37,454 nucleotides of DNA from Mycobacterium sp. NAZ190054 (GCF_001545925.1 NZ_LMVQ01000168.1:1-37454); one strand, 5' to 3'. Counted from the stretch's first letter, positions 1-8,776 are shown. Program-made: numbers and translations. Notes: generated from the letters alone by a model not told the origin.

Positions 1-471
1 CCCTGCCGCCTCACTACGCCCATGACGGCCGCGAAAGATCGGCTGGGCGTTGAGGATGTCGGAGACGCCGACCAGCTCGGCGGTGTACGTCCACGCGCCG
101 TCTTCGCCGAGCTCCTCGGTGTGGTGCTTGACGTAGAACGCCTCGCTGACACCCTCGGTCTCGATGATGACGCCGACCATCGTGTTGCGGCAGTTGGCCA
201 GATGGTCGTTGGCCCAGTGACCCTCAGGGAGCTTCAGCTGCGCCGTCGGCGCGGCGTTGCGCGGCACCTGGCCGGTGACCTCGATGAAGTCGTTAGCGGT
301 GCCGACCGGGTTCCAGAACGCGTCGGTGATGGTGACGTGGTAGTCGGTGTTCTCGTCCTCGAACGCCTCGGCCAGGCGGTCGACCGCCTCCGCGGCGCGC
401 CAGGGCTGATGGGCGTCAAGATCCTCGGCCCAGCGGTCGAGCAGCTGATCGACCTCGACGGAGGAGATCAC
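1..471 (-). CDS. Minor tail protein, partial (3' end beyond window)
   Basis: Open frame running off the left edge; about 157 residues are visible. The GTG start at 471-469 overlaps the TGA of the upstream tail gene (GTGA), the coupling used throughout this operon. It is the second gene after the tape measure, where actinophage siphoviruses encode the tail-hub/baseplate protein (often annotated as a Gp37-like minor tail protein). The visible part has motifs such as DQLLDRW near the start and a WTYTAELVGVSDIL stretch, which look like a structural beta-rich protein. The tail-hub role is inferred from position; no catalytic motif is seen. A GTG nine bases upstream (480) is an alternative start. 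Confidence 0.75.
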   Translation of the reverse strand, partial: MISSVEVDQLLDRWAEDLDAHQPWRAAEAVDRLAEAFEDENTDYHVTITDAFWNPVGTANDFIEVTGQVPRNAAPTAQLKLPEGHWANDHLANCRNTMVGVIIETEGVSEAFYVKHHTEELGEDGAWTYTAELVGVSDILNAQPIFRGRHGRSEAAG

Positions 472-2216
472 TGCGGCCACCGACGCAACGGGGTGCCCGA
501 CGCGATGATGCGCGAGTTGCTGTTACCGCCCGAGATCGACACCGCGACGTTGACCTCTTGCGCGGGCAGCCCCGACGGCTTCGCGGGGATCGGGCGCGTG
601 AACCACCCTTCGAGCAGCTGGTGCAGGTTGCCCTGCGGCGGCACCACCCCGTAGGCCGAGGCGTTGGCCTGCAATGTCAGATTGTCGTGGCCCAGTGGCG
701 CAAGGTCTTTCAGCTCGTCGAGCATCTCGCGGTGTTCGAGCAACTCCTCGGCGGTCGCCGGCACTTTCGTCGCGTCGAAGACGCGCTTGCCGCTGCCGTC
801 GGAATTGAGCCGGACGATCTGATTGGGCAGCAGCGGCCCGAACTTGACCATCTGCGTCGAGCCCGGGCCCGCGGCGATCTCGAACGTGCCCGGCCCGTAG
901 AGGGTGTACCGGTCCCAGCGCGGCACGGTGCCGATGTTCAGGCGCGGGATGACGCCCGACTGCGTGACCACGCTCGCGTCGCCGAGCGAGAAGAACGTCA
1001 GCGATGCTGGTGTACCCTGGCCGATCCACGCGGCCGACGCGTGACCACCGCACCCGCCGCCGCGGAAGCTCGCGCCCAACGGCGTGATCCCGGCGTCGTC
1101 GCGCGTCTTGAACGTGGTGATCGACGCCTTGACCCATCCGCGCTTCACGCGGAAGATCCGCGGGTCACCCTCGCCGTCGTTGGCGTCCGGGTCGCCGGCC
1201 TCGACGCGGATGTACTCGCCGGGCAGCGGCGGCGGGAAGATCGGCCACGTCTCGACGTGCGTCTCGTGGTAGTTGTTGAACGCGCTCAGCCGGATCGAGC
1301 CTCCGGTGACGCGGATCCGCGTGCCGTAGCCATTCCACGAGCCATCGGCGTGGCGGCCCATGCGCACCCAGCCGTCGTCGGCCGCGCCGAACTCCAACAT
1401 CTTGCCGAGCTGAAACTCCAGCACCTGGTAGTCGGTCTCGGTCTCGCTGAACTCGCCGTCGTCGTACGGCCCAGCGACGAAAGTGCGTCCCTCGGTGCCG
1501 ATCCGGCGATTCGGGTCATCGCGCCAGCGCAACTGACCTTGTGCCGCGAACACGTATCCGCCGCCCTGGCCGAAGTACCGGATCGGCCAGTTCGGTCCGA
1601 GATCGGTGTAGTAGTCGACCTCGAAGTCATCGCGCATCTCGTCATAGGCGAACCCGAACTGCGCGACGTCGTCGAGGCCGCGGAAGAAACCGCCGTCGAT
1701 GCGCACGGCGATCGTGGTCTCAGCGGTGCACTCGTCGCCGCTGATCGCGACGGGTTCGCGCGGGGGCTTGAACCACCGCGCCGGGCCGTACCAGTAGCCG
1801 AACTCGGGCGTCCACCACGAGAAGGTGCCTGTCCGTTCAGGATCGAGTGACCCGAACAGCGTGTTGAGCATCTTGCGCAGCTCAATGCCGTTGCGCGCGT
1901 GCACAACGATCGGCAGCTTGATCTCGACGGCCTCGTTGACGACACCGAGGTTCCTGACGCCGTCCTCGTTCGCGCTCTGCTGGTCGATGAACCGCCACCC
2001 GGCGATGAGGTCTTCGGGCGGCGACTTCAGCTGCACACACTCCGGCGACAGACCCCAGTCGGGAATCGACGCACCACCGAACAGCTCCAACAGCACCGAG
2101 TCGTCCGGCGACCGCAACCGGATAACCGGGTGGCGGCCTTCAAGCAGATGGCGCGCACCCTGCGGCGTGAGCGGGTTGGCCGGGTAACGCTTGGCCGGGT
2201 AGGTGTCGGCGATCAT
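468..2216 (-). CDS. Minor tail protein, probable distal tail (Dit-like) protein
   Basis: A 582-residue protein immediately downstream of the tape measure gene, the usual position of the distal tail protein that joins the tail tube to the baseplate. The early region has the aromatic-rich pattern of actinophage Dit-like proteins, including TFSWWTPEFGYWYGPARW around residues 140-157, followed by a long beta-rich C-terminal extension. It is longer than classical Dit (about 250-300 residues), as is common in mycobacteriophages, where the extra domain may bind carbohydrate or the cell surface (inference). Start: ATG at 2216 overlaps the tape-measure TGA as ATGA and has a GGACGGCAGGG stretch upstream. 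An in-frame GTG at 2249 lacks a ribosome site. Confidence 0.85.
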   Translation of the reverse strand: MIADTYPAKRYPANPLTPQGARHLLEGRHPVIRLRSPDDSVLLELFGGASIPDWGLSPECVQLKSPPEDLIAGWRFIDQQSANEDGVRNLGVVNEAVEIKLPIVVHARNGIELRKMLNTLFGSLDPERTGTFSWWTPEFGYWYGPARWFKPPREPVAISGDECTAETTIAVRIDGGFFRGLDDVAQFGFAYDEMRDDFEVDYYTDLGPNWPIRYFGQGGGYVFAAQGQLRWRDDPNRRIGTEGRTFVAGPYDDGEFSETETDYQVLEFQLGKMLEFGAADDGWVRMGRHADGSWNGYGTRIRVTGGSIRLSAFNNYHETHVETWPIFPPPLPGEYIRVEAGDPDANDGEGDPRIFRVKRGWVKASITTFKTRDDAGITPLGASFRGGGCGGHASAAWIGQGTPASLTFFSLGDASVVTQSGVIPRLNIGTVPRWDRYTLYGPGTFEIAAGPGSTQMVKFGPLLPNQIVRLNSDGSGKRVFDATKVPATAEELLEHREMLDELKDLAPLGHDNLTLQANASAYGVVPPQGNLHQLLEGWFTRPIPAKPSGLPAQEVNVAVSISGGNSNSRIIASGTPLRRWPQ

Positions 2217-5200
2217 CCCTGCCGTCCAGCCGGGCTGTAGACGTGCCACGCGATGTCACGACCGGTGCCGTCCTCGGTGGGCCGGTTGTTGTTGACGGTG
2301 ATGTTCGTGTCGCCGCCCTTCATCGCGGCCAGACCCTGCTGCGCCGCGGCGCGCGGATCCTTGCTCGACGGCGTTGCGGGTGCGGCCTGGCCCGCCGTGT
2401 TCGGCAGCGCGGGCCGAGCGCCGGCGAATCCACCGGCGAGGCGGCCGAACCACGACTTGCCCAGGCTGCCCATCGGGTTGTCGCCGAGCGAGAGAGTTTC
2501 CATCAGGCCCGAGACGCCGATGCCGGCCACCTGGCCCAGGTAGGCGACGGTGCGGTTGGCGAGCTGAATGCCGATCTTGGCCGCAGCACCGGCACCCGGG
2601 GCGAGCGCGTCGAGTCCGGAGGTGGCCATCATCAGGGCGTCCATCGGCATGCCACCGAGGCCCTGGAATCCGCCGCCGCCGGCCGTCGGGTAGGCCATGC
2701 CGCCGGTGCTCAGCGGTGCCGCGCCCGGCATGCCGGTGCCGGGAAGCATGGAGCCCCCGCCGCCGAACGGCAGGCCGAGGATGCCGGGGCCGCCGGGAGC
2801 GCCAGGGCCTGCGGGGCCGCTGCTGCCGGGCACGAAGGTGTTCGGCCAGGCGCCCGGACCCTGCATTTTGAGCAGGTTCTCGGCGGTCATCGCCTGCTGG
2901 AACGGCGTCGCCAGATGCGCGGCCGGCGCGTACTGGGTGCCACCAGCGGCCTCCCAGCTCGACGGCGAGAACTGCAGCCCGCCCGAGTAGCCGTTACCGG
3001 TGTTGATCCCCCAGTTGCCCGAGGATTCCTTCTGCGCGATCGCGTTCCAGTCGGCAGACCACGGCGGCTGCAGCGCGGCCGGGCCCATGGCCGACGGGCC
3101 ACCGAACATCAGCGGACCTGGCGCGGCACCCATCCGCATCCCGTGCGCGGCCCCCCCGCTGCCGTAACCGCCAGCCGCGGCCATCATGCCGATCAGGCCG
3201 CTGCCCTCGTCGGGCCGGCCGCCGGCGAGCGCCTGCAGCGCGGTGAGCAACGGAGCGAAGAACAGGTTGCCGACGAACTTCACCGCGTTCTCGGCCAGGC
3301 CGGGCAGGCCCTTGGAGATGCCGAAGTCCTGATCGAGCTGCGCGCCGAGCTGGCCGCCGATGCCGCTGAGGTCGGACTGCGCCGACGAGCCGAAGCTCTC
3401 GACCGCGACGTTCTGCACACCCGACTGGTACGGGTGAGCCCCCAGCGGCATGTAGTTGCCCGAGGCTGGTTCGCCGGGCCGCACCCGGGCGTGGATGTGG
3501 TCCATATGGTTCTGTGTCGGAGAACCGCGGTCGGCCATCGGCCGGATCTCGCCCGAGGGATCCCACTGGGCCTGACGCCACAGGTTGTATTGCAGACCAA
3601 AGGCTTCCGAGTTCTGCAGCAGCCACCGGTTGAGCTGATCGCCCAGCATCCGGTTGTTGCCGACCATGATGTCGAGCGCCTCACCGGAAGAATGCTCGCC
3701 GAAGGAGTCCCGACGGCCCACGTCGGCGTTGACCTGGACGCCCGGGAACATCTGCTGCAGAACACGTTGGAGCTGAGCCGCGTTCGGCGTCAGGCCTTCG
3801 GGCGTCTTGGCGCCGCGGCCACCGCCGCCGGTGCCGGCCGCGGCTGTGCGCTCCTGCAGATCGCGGCGGTACTGCTCACCCGGATCGAACCCCGATGTCA
3901 GGTGACCCGCCGCACCGTTCCACCAGTCGCCGGGGCGGCCGGACGGGAGGCCGAAGCCGCCGGGAGGAGCTCCCGGGATGCCGGCCGTCGCGCCAGCGGG
4001 GGGCGCGAAACTGCCACCGCCCCCGGAGAAGCCGCCAGCGTTGCCGCCTGAGCCGCCACCGAAGTCGGGAATCTGTGGGATGTCGGCGACGCCCGGAATT
4101 TTGTTGAAGAGCTCGATGCCCTCGCGGACCGGGTCGAACATCCTGTTGAGCGCGTCGCGCACCCTGTTGAAGGCTGCGACGCCCCATTCGCCGATCCGGC
4201 TGAAAAGGTCAGGCAGAGCAGACATGTCGCCCGACATGAGGCGGAAGACATCGACCAGTAGCCCGCCGCCCTCGACGAGCACGGGCATGATCTCGGCGAG
4301 CGTGTTGAAGCCGTCAACCAGCGTGGGCAGCAGCTCGGCGCCGACGGGTGCGAGCGCCATGAACGCCCGCCCGACGTCCCACGCGATCTGGCCGATCATG
4401 TTGAGCGCTTCCAGGCCCTGGCTGAGCCAGCGCTGCAGGTCGCCCGACGCGCGGGCTTCGGCGATGAACGTAGCGAACGACTGCGCGGCTTGCGCTGCGG
4501 CTGTCGCCAACTGAGGGAGCACACCGGAGCCGACAGCCATGATGTCGGCGAGCGCCTGGGTGAGCGGCGCGGCGGCCGGGGCCAGCTGCTGGAACGACGC
4601 GGCGACGTTGTTGAGGAACTCCTGAATCGCGCCCGAGGTGCCCGGGGTCATCAGCTGGCTGGTCACGCCGGCGAACATCTGATTGAACGCACTCGCCACA
4701 CCGGTGGTCATCTGCTGGATCGCCGGGAGGAACGCGTTGGCCAACTGGTTCAGTTGCGGCCCGACGCCGTCGAAGAACGCGTCTTGCGTCGCGTTCTTCA
4801 GGTTGGTCAGCGCAGGCATCATGTTCTGGATCGACAGCATGAATTGCTGTGCGCTGGGCGCCAATTCACGCAGCGACTCGGCGAACTTCTCCGGGTCGCC
4901 CATGTTGGAGAATGCGTCATCGAGGCCGACCGTGGCCAGCTTGATCGTGCCGAACGCCGCGCCGATAGCGCCGATCGCGCCAGGCAGAAGCCACAGCGAC
5001 TGCGCTGCCATTGCCGCCGCACCCGCGAGCTGCGTGAGGCCGACGGCCGCTGTGGCGATGACGACCGGGCCGCCAACCCTCCCCAGCGCTGCAATGCCTT
5101 GGCCGACCTCGATAAGGGTTCCCAGAAGGCCCTGCGAATTGCTCTGCAGCTTGCGCAGATTCTCCGCATGGTCGCGGTGCGCTTGGCCCGCCGACCGGGT

Positions 5201-5536
5201 GGCCGACAGTTCGGCACGCCGCGCTGTCGCCAAACGCTCGGACTGCTGAATGAGCTTGACCCGGTCCGTCTCCCCTGACCGCACCAGTGCGTCGTAGCGC
5301 TCCTGCTCAATCCGCACCCGCCCCGTTGCGTCGGCAACGCGACTGAACGACCGCTCCATGGCTACGGCCGATTTATCAGCCGCCTTCTGGGCTCGATCGA
5401 ACCCGGCGCCGAGGTTGCGCTGCACTGTGTCACCAGTTGTGCGGCTGGCCTGATCCCAGTGCGAGTGCGCCTGGCGAGCGGCGGTGAGCGCTGAGCGCTC
5501 GTTGAGCCGGGTGACGACGTCGAGTTCCACCGCCAT
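2213..5536 (-). CDS. Tape measure protein with M15-like peptidase and Rpf/transglycosylase-like domains
   Basis: An 1107-residue protein that sets tail length and is ejected with the DNA. The N-terminal third is helical with coiled-coil character; residues about 150-230 hold hydrophobic Ala/Gly-rich segments that could cross a membrane. Residues about 580-685 look like a VanY/M15-type zinc peptidase: GEHSSGEALDIMV supplies H and D ligands and MDHIHARV the final H. After a hydrophobic linker, residues about 825-900 match the resuscitation-promoting-factor/transglycosylase fold, with AQKESSGNW carrying the likely catalytic Glu and GGLQFSPSSWEAAGG downstream. Mycobacteriophage tape measures are known to carry such motifs to open the cell wall. 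Start ATG lies 2 bases after the preceding stop with AAAGGCGGTGAG upstream. Confidence 0.95.
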   Translation of the reverse strand: MAVELDVVTRLNERSALTAARQAHSHWDQASRTTGDTVQRNLGAGFDRAQKAADKSAVAMERSFSRVADATGRVRIEQERYDALVRSGETDRVKLIQQSERLATARRAELSATRSAGQAHRDHAENLRKLQSNSQGLLGTLIEVGQGIAALGRVGGPVVIATAAVGLTQLAGAAAMAAQSLWLLPGAIGAIGAAFGTIKLATVGLDDAFSNMGDPEKFAESLRELAPSAQQFMLSIQNMMPALTNLKNATQDAFFDGVGPQLNQLANAFLPAIQQMTTGVASAFNQMFAGVTSQLMTPGTSGAIQEFLNNVAASFQQLAPAAAPLTQALADIMAVGSGVLPQLATAAAQAAQSFATFIAEARASGDLQRWLSQGLEALNMIGQIAWDVGRAFMALAPVGAELLPTLVDGFNTLAEIMPVLVEGGGLLVDVFRLMSGDMSALPDLFSRIGEWGVAAFNRVRDALNRMFDPVREGIELFNKIPGVADIPQIPDFGGGSGGNAGGFSGGGGSFAPPAGATAGIPGAPPGGFGLPSGRPGDWWNGAAGHLTSGFDPGEQYRRDLQERTAAAGTGGGGRGAKTPEGLTPNAAQLQRVLQQMFPGVQVNADVGRRDSFGEHSSGEALDIMVGNNRMLGDQLNRWLLQNSEAFGLQYNLWRQAQWDPSGEIRPMADRGSPTQNHMDHIHARVRPGEPASGNYMPLGAHPYQSGVQNVAVESFGSSAQSDLSGIGGQLGAQLDQDFGISKGLPGLAENAVKFVGNLFFAPLLTALQALAGGRPDEGSGLIGMMAAAGGYGSGGAAHGMRMGAAPGPLMFGGPSAMGPAALQPPWSADWNAIAQKESSGNWGINTGNGYSGGLQFSPSSWEAAGGTQYAPAAHLATPFQQAMTAENLLKMQGPGAWPNTFVPGSSGPAGPGAPGGPGILGLPFGGGGSMLPGTGMPGAAPLSTGGMAYPTAGGGGFQGLGGMPMDALMMATSGLDALAPGAGAAAKIGIQLANRTVAYLGQVAGIGVSGLMETLSLGDNPMGSLGKSWFGRLAGGFAGARPALPNTAGQAAPATPSSKDPRAAAQQGLAAMKGGDTNITVNNNRPTEDGTGRDIAWHVYSPAGRQG

Positions 5537-5538
5537 TG

Positions 5539-6421
5539 TCAGCTCACCGCCTTTCGCTGCTTGCGTGTCATCTCTTCGCGCGCCTTGTAGTGCCGTTCGC
5601 GCCGGAACCTCTCGCGCTCGCTCTGCGCGTGCTGCTGAGCCGGCGAGTAGATGAGCTCGGGCTCGTAGTCGCGGCCGTCGGCGCGCGAAAGCGCGATCTC
5701 ATTGGCCGTGCGCGCCGCCACGTACTGGTCGATGCACCAGTCACCGCCGCGCAGCGCGGTCTTGAATGCCGATCGGTCGTCGAGGTGTTCGATCAGGTCG
5801 ATCAGCTCGTTGCTCGACATCTCCCCGCGGTGCCATTCGCCGATGCAGCGGTGGTGAACCGCGGAGAGGTCGTAGCGGATCTCAGTCGGAAACTTCCGCC
5901 ACGTCGGCAGAACCGCCCTCACTTTTGGGATCGGACTGCTCACGCTCCTGCACGCGACGCTGCAACTCCATGAACATTTTCACGAAGACGCTCGACTTAC
6001 CCTTGGCTGCCTTGAATTTCGCGAACTGCTCATCACCAAGCAGAGCCTCGGTCAGCTGCACGTTCGCCGGCGGGGAGACCCGTTCACCGCCCTTCTCGTA
6101 GGGCATCTTGTAACCACCCGGGGCCGTGCGCTCGGGGTGAATGCGCCGGGTCACCTTGCCGTCGTCGTCGACGGTCTCTTCGGTGTAGCCGGGGATCGTC
6201 ACGTCGGGGAAGCGGTCGCAGCTGTTGAGCATGTGCTGCACCGCGTCGAGGCGTTCCTGCTGATCGTCGTCGAGCTCCTCGTACACCGGGACGGGGAACT
6301 GCTCGCCGTTGGGCGCGACGTAGATGTCGTCGGCGAAAAAGCTGTCGTGCTCGACCGCTTGGTCGTGCGCGTCCTGCGGCGCCTGCTCGCGCTTGGCGGC
6401 GGCAGATTCGATGAGATCCAT
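5539..6421 (-). CDS. Tail assembly chaperone fusion (G-T type) made by programmed frameshift
   Basis: The downstream frame (5539 to about 5926) has no good start of its own and overlaps the end of the upstream chaperone frame by about 60 bases in the +1 (equivalently -2) register. dsDNA tailed phages commonly make a G protein and a longer G-T fusion from such a pair just before the tape measure gene. In the overlap the minus strand reads GAT CCC AAA AGT (run CCCAAAA at 5923-5929). A +1 slip lets the Pro tRNA move CCC to CCA and the Lys tRNA stay on AAA, continuing into the T frame, and gives a 293-residue fusion. The T part is basic and Arg/Glu-rich. A -1 slip at the same site would meet TGA at once. 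Confidence 0.75.
5882..6421 (-). CDS. Tail assembly chaperone (G-like, unshifted product)
   Basis: A 179-residue acidic protein starting MDLIESAAAKREQ. The ATG at 6421 has a good ribosome site (GAAAGGACAG). An in-frame start further upstream would run through the preceding hairpin and is rejected. The position between major tail protein and tape measure, the length and the frameshifted partner frame all fit the lambda gpG-type chaperone that coats the tape measure before tail tube assembly. The C-terminal part, around FVKMFMELQRRVQEREQ, is a predicted helix just before the slip site. The unshifted frame ends with TGA at 5882. Confidence 0.85.
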   Translation of the reverse strand: MDLIESAAAKREQAPQDAHDQAVEHDSFFADDIYVAPNGEQFPVPVYEELDDDQQERLDAVQHMLNSCDRFPDVTIPGYTEETVDDDGKVTRRIHPERTAPGGYKMPYEKGGERVSPPANVQLTEALLGDEQFAKFKAAKGKSSVFVKMFMELQRRVQEREQSDPKSEGGSADVAEVSD

Positions 6422-6470
6422 TCGGGGGCTGTCCTTTCGGGGGCGTGGGGGCGGCTGGGGGCATGCGAGA

Positions 6471-6514
6471 CTCGCCGGACGCGCGCCGCCCCCAGGTGGC
6501 ACACGTCCGGCGAG
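6471..6514 (-). terminator. Long stem-loop between major tail gene and chaperone gene
   Basis: A perfect 11-bp inverted repeat (CTCGCCGGACG at 6471-6481 and its complement at 6504-6514) encloses a 22-nt GC-rich loop that can itself partly pair. It lies just after the major tail stop. There is no U-tract, so it could be a U-less mycobacterial-type terminator, an attenuator setting a high ratio of major tail protein to chaperone, or an mRNA 3' stabiliser. The hairpin is seen; the role is inferred. Confidence 0.5.
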
Positions 6515-6524
6515 GGATCGAGGG

Positions 6525-7547
6525 TTAGGTGATGGTCACCGCGGCCGAGGGCTCCGAGGTCGTCGACTGGCCGCTCTGCGCCGTCGCGACGACACGGAAC
6601 TGGGTCGAGCCCGCCGAAAGGCCGGTGAACTCCGCGGTGATCTGCGTGCTCGTCGCCGAGGTTTCGGTCGGCGCGCCCGCCGACTCCCACGCGCCCGCAC
6701 CCACCTTTTTCTCGTAGGCGTAGGTGAAGTCGTCCGGCGGCGGGTCGTTCTGCAGCATCGGGATGACGAACACCACCGTGGCGGCACCCGCGGCGCCGGC
6801 TGTGGCCACCGGTGCGGCCGAGAACACCGGAGCGCCGCCGAGTCCACGCCAGCCCGCACCCTCGGGCACGATGTAGAACGGCGTGTCGGCGAACGGGCAC
6901 GGCAGCGCGCCCCATGTCGTCGGCAGCTCGAACTGGTTCTTGCGCGAGGCCTGCGTTTTGCCCGTGTTCTTGCGGCCCACCCGCGGGAAGATCACGGCCA
7001 GGCGCTTGTCGCCGTCCTCCAGCAGCGCGATGATCTGGCGCTCGACGCGGGTCGGCTCCATCGGGGCGGCCGACACGTAGCCCACCGAGCCGATGTCGCG
7101 GACGTTGACCAGCGGCTTGTTGTGCCGCAGCCTCTCGGTGACGTCGTTGACCTCCTGGTAGGTCACCGACAGCTCGTCGTCCTGAGCGGTCTCGTTCCAT
7201 CGCACCGCGCGGATCGACTGACCCGAGCGCACCGCCTGGGTGTCGAAGTCCGGGGAGAACTCCCAGCCGTCATCGTTGATCAGGCCCGGATCCCACCACT
7301 GGCCGCCGGGGAAGTCGGGATCGTGCAGATCGTCGCGGTAGAGCCCGTCACCGGCGAACGGGGTGAAGAAATCACGCCCCAGCTCGTCGTCGTGCACGGT
7401 GCCCATCACCGGGTCGCACAGGTTGGTCAGGCCGCCCATGTAGTCGCGGACCAGGGTGTTGGTGACGATGCCCTGGAAGATCGCGAGCGGGTTGGTGGAG
7501 ATTCCGTGAGTGTTCTTCCACGGAACTCCGGTGCTTGGCAGGGTCAT
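6525..7547 (-). CDS. Major tail protein (tube subunit) with C-terminal Ig/Fn3-like domain
   Basis: A 340-residue protein starting MTLPSTGVPWKNTHG. The ATG at 7547 has a strong upstream GAGAAAGGAAACC; the longer in-frame ATG at 7616 would start inside the upstream terminator. It lies between the tail terminator and the chaperones, where the tube subunit is always found. The first 240 residues form the tube domain. Residues about 245-340 look like a fibronectin-III/Ig-like domain, with TYAYEKK, WESAG and ITAEFTGLSAGSTQFRVVA strands. Such decorations project from the tube in many siphoviruses and are thought to bind surfaces weakly. Hairpins flank the gene on both sides, suggesting separate dosage control. 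Confidence 0.9.
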   Translation of the reverse strand: MTLPSTGVPWKNTHGISTNPLAIFQGIVTNTLVRDYMGGLTNLCDPVMGTVHDDELGRDFFTPFAGDGLYRDDLHDPDFPGGQWWDPGLINDDGWEFSPDFDTQAVRSGQSIRAVRWNETAQDDELSVTYQEVNDVTERLRHNKPLVNVRDIGSVGYVSAAPMEPTRVERQIIALLEDGDKRLAVIFPRVGRKNTGKTQASRKNQFELPTTWGALPCPFADTPFYIVPEGAGWRGLGGAPVFSAAPVATAGAAGAATVVFVIPMLQNDPPPDDFTYAYEKKVGAGAWESAGAPTETSATSTQITAEFTGLSAGSTQFRVVATAQSGQSTTSEPSAAVTIT

Positions 7548-7602
7548 TCGGGTTTCCTTTCTCCAGAATTGCCCTGCACCCGTAAAGGCAAGGCGGGCAA
7601 CG

Positions 7603-7629
7603 AAAAACCCCGGCACCGGTGGCCGGGGT
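7603..7629 (-). terminator. Intrinsic terminator upstream of major tail gene
   Basis: On the minus strand an 8-bp perfect stem (ACCCCGGC-type arms, 7607-7614 with 7622-7629, 7-nt loop) is followed directly by TTTTT. It stands between the tail terminator gene (stop at 7645) and the major tail start at 7547. If functional, transcription of the tail genes needs read-through/antitermination or a promoter in the remaining 55 bases; no clear promoter is seen there. Confidence 0.7.
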
Positions 7630-7644
7630 CGAATGTGGGTTGGA

Positions 7645-8052
7645 CTAGGTGAGACGTCCGGTGATCGCGTAGCGACCGATGAACCGGGTGAGGTCGTCGC
7701 TGTACCACGACTCGTGGGGGCGCAGCGACTGCACGACCTCGTCGAAGTACGCGATCCGGCCGTCGGCGAGCGTGATGCGCTCCTGCGCAGCCAGCGGCGG
7801 GCCGAGCGACAGGATCAGGTCGTCGGCGGCGAAGGCGTACCGCTTGGCCTCCCAGTAGTCGGGGTGGAAGGTGTGCACCGAGTAGATGCCGCGATCGCTG
7901 ATCTTGGTGTTCACGCCCGACGCGGCGTCGGTGACCATGAACCACGGAACCGTCTCCCCCGATGGGCGCCGGTAGTCGGCGGTCCCGTCGAGCGCGTCGA
8001 GCACGGTGATCAGCGCCTCGACGCCATCAGGCGCCGAGCGGCCCAGCGTCAT
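7645..8052 (-). CDS. Tail terminator / head-tail joining protein
   Basis: 135 residues, starting MTLGRSAPDGVEALITVLDAL. It is the last of four small connector genes before the major tail gene, the usual site of the tail terminator that caps the tube and joins it to the neck. The fold cannot be confirmed by eye, but the N-terminal helix followed by alternating strands, and the length, fit gpU/tail-terminator-like proteins. The ATG at 8052 overlaps the upstream stop as TGATG. Confidence 0.7.
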   Translation of the reverse strand: MTLGRSAPDGVEALITVLDALDGTADYRRPSGETVPWFMVTDAASGVNTKISDRGIYSVHTFHPDYWEAKRYAFAADDLILSLGPPLAAQERITLADGRIAYFDEVVQSLRPHESWYSDDLTRFIGRYAITGRLT

Positions 8053-8426
8053 CAGTCGGCCTCGATCAGTTCCTCGGTGCCGCCGTAATGCGCCGCGGTG
8101 CGGGCGCGTACGGCGAACTCCGGCGACGAACCACCTTGTCCGCGCGGCCCGTTCTGGCCGGTGCCGTTCTCGATCATGTTCGCCTTCGGGTCGTCGTTCT
8201 TCACCCGCCAGGCCGGCATGCCGTTCACGGTGCGCTGACGGTCCTCGACGTGCCACGCGCCGGCGTAGCGGCCCTCGTCGACCGGCGAGTAGTCCACCGC
8301 GGTGTCCTTGACCCGCTCGGCGAACTCGCGGCCGCGAACCTTCACCTCGTTCTGCTGCTTGGCCTGCACGAGGATCTCGCGCTCGATCTCGGTGAGCGAG
8401 ACGTTGAACTCGACGGATGCCGACAT
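8052..8426 (-). CDS. HK97 gp10-like neck protein
   Basis: A 124-residue protein, MSASVEFNVSLTEIEREIL onward. It shows the HK97-gp10 family pattern: an N-terminal helix with charged residues, then VDYSPVDEGRYAGAW, which matches the typical 'P..tG.Lr.si' segment, and a C-terminal part with MIENGTG and a final AAHYGGTEELIEAD. It probably acts in head-tail connection. ATG at 8426 follows GGGAGCAGGGGTAG and sits 2 bases after the previous stop; in-frame upstream codons (for example at 8459) are less likely starts. Confidence 0.8.
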   Translation of the reverse strand: MSASVEFNVSLTEIEREILVQAKQQNEVKVRGREFAERVKDTAVDYSPVDEGRYAGAWHVEDRQRTVNGMPAWRVKNDDPKANMIENGTGQNGPRGQGGSSPEFAVRARTAAHYGGTEELIEAD

Positions 8427-8428
8427 CG

Positions 8429-8776
8429 CTACCCCTGCTCCCACTTCGCGGTGCACCACACCTGCACGGCCTCACCGTCCACGCGCTCGACGACGGCCGG
8501 GCCCTGCATCTCGTAGACCCGGGCGTTGAACTCGATCGCGTCCTTGGGCAACATGCCCGCGGCGTCGTCGTCGACCGGCAGGAACACCCACGCGATCTCC
8601 GCGTTGACCGTCGCGAGGTCGAGATTCTCTACGGGGCGCTGGATCTCGACGTGGCAGCCGGTCTTGGTGAGGCGCTGATCGTCGGCCGCCGGCGGATCGG
8701 TCGGCAGCCGCCGCGTGGTCCGCTCGGGCCGCTTGAGCAGCACCACGGTGTCGCCGCCGGGTGTGTCCCACCACAT
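8429..8776 (-). CDS. Head-to-tail stopper protein (putative)
   Basis: A 115-residue protein starting MWWDTPGGDTVVLLKRPER. By position it is the second connector, after the adaptor and before the gp10-like protein, where actinophages encode the stopper that closes the portal after packaging. The sequence is beta-rich, consistent with SPP1 gp16-like stoppers, but no diagnostic motif is visible, so the name rests on synteny. The start overlaps the upstream stop as TGATG. Confidence 0.65.
   Translation of the reverse strand: MWWDTPGGDTVVLLKRPERTTRRLPTDPPAADDQRLTKTGCHVEIQRPVENLDLATVNAEIAWVFLPVDDDAAGMLPKDAIEFNARVYEMQGPAVVERVDGEAVQVWCTAKWEQG

Noticed and set aside
558..1850. Long plus-strand open frame (430 codons) opposite the distal tail gene
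   Set aside because: Arg/Ala/Val-rich antisense shadow of a high-GC gene; no ribosome site, and the minus frame has clear tail-protein features.
2243..4051. 602-codon plus-strand frame opposite the tape measure gene
   Set aside because: Low-complexity Arg/Gly/Ala translation and antisense to a well-supported gene.
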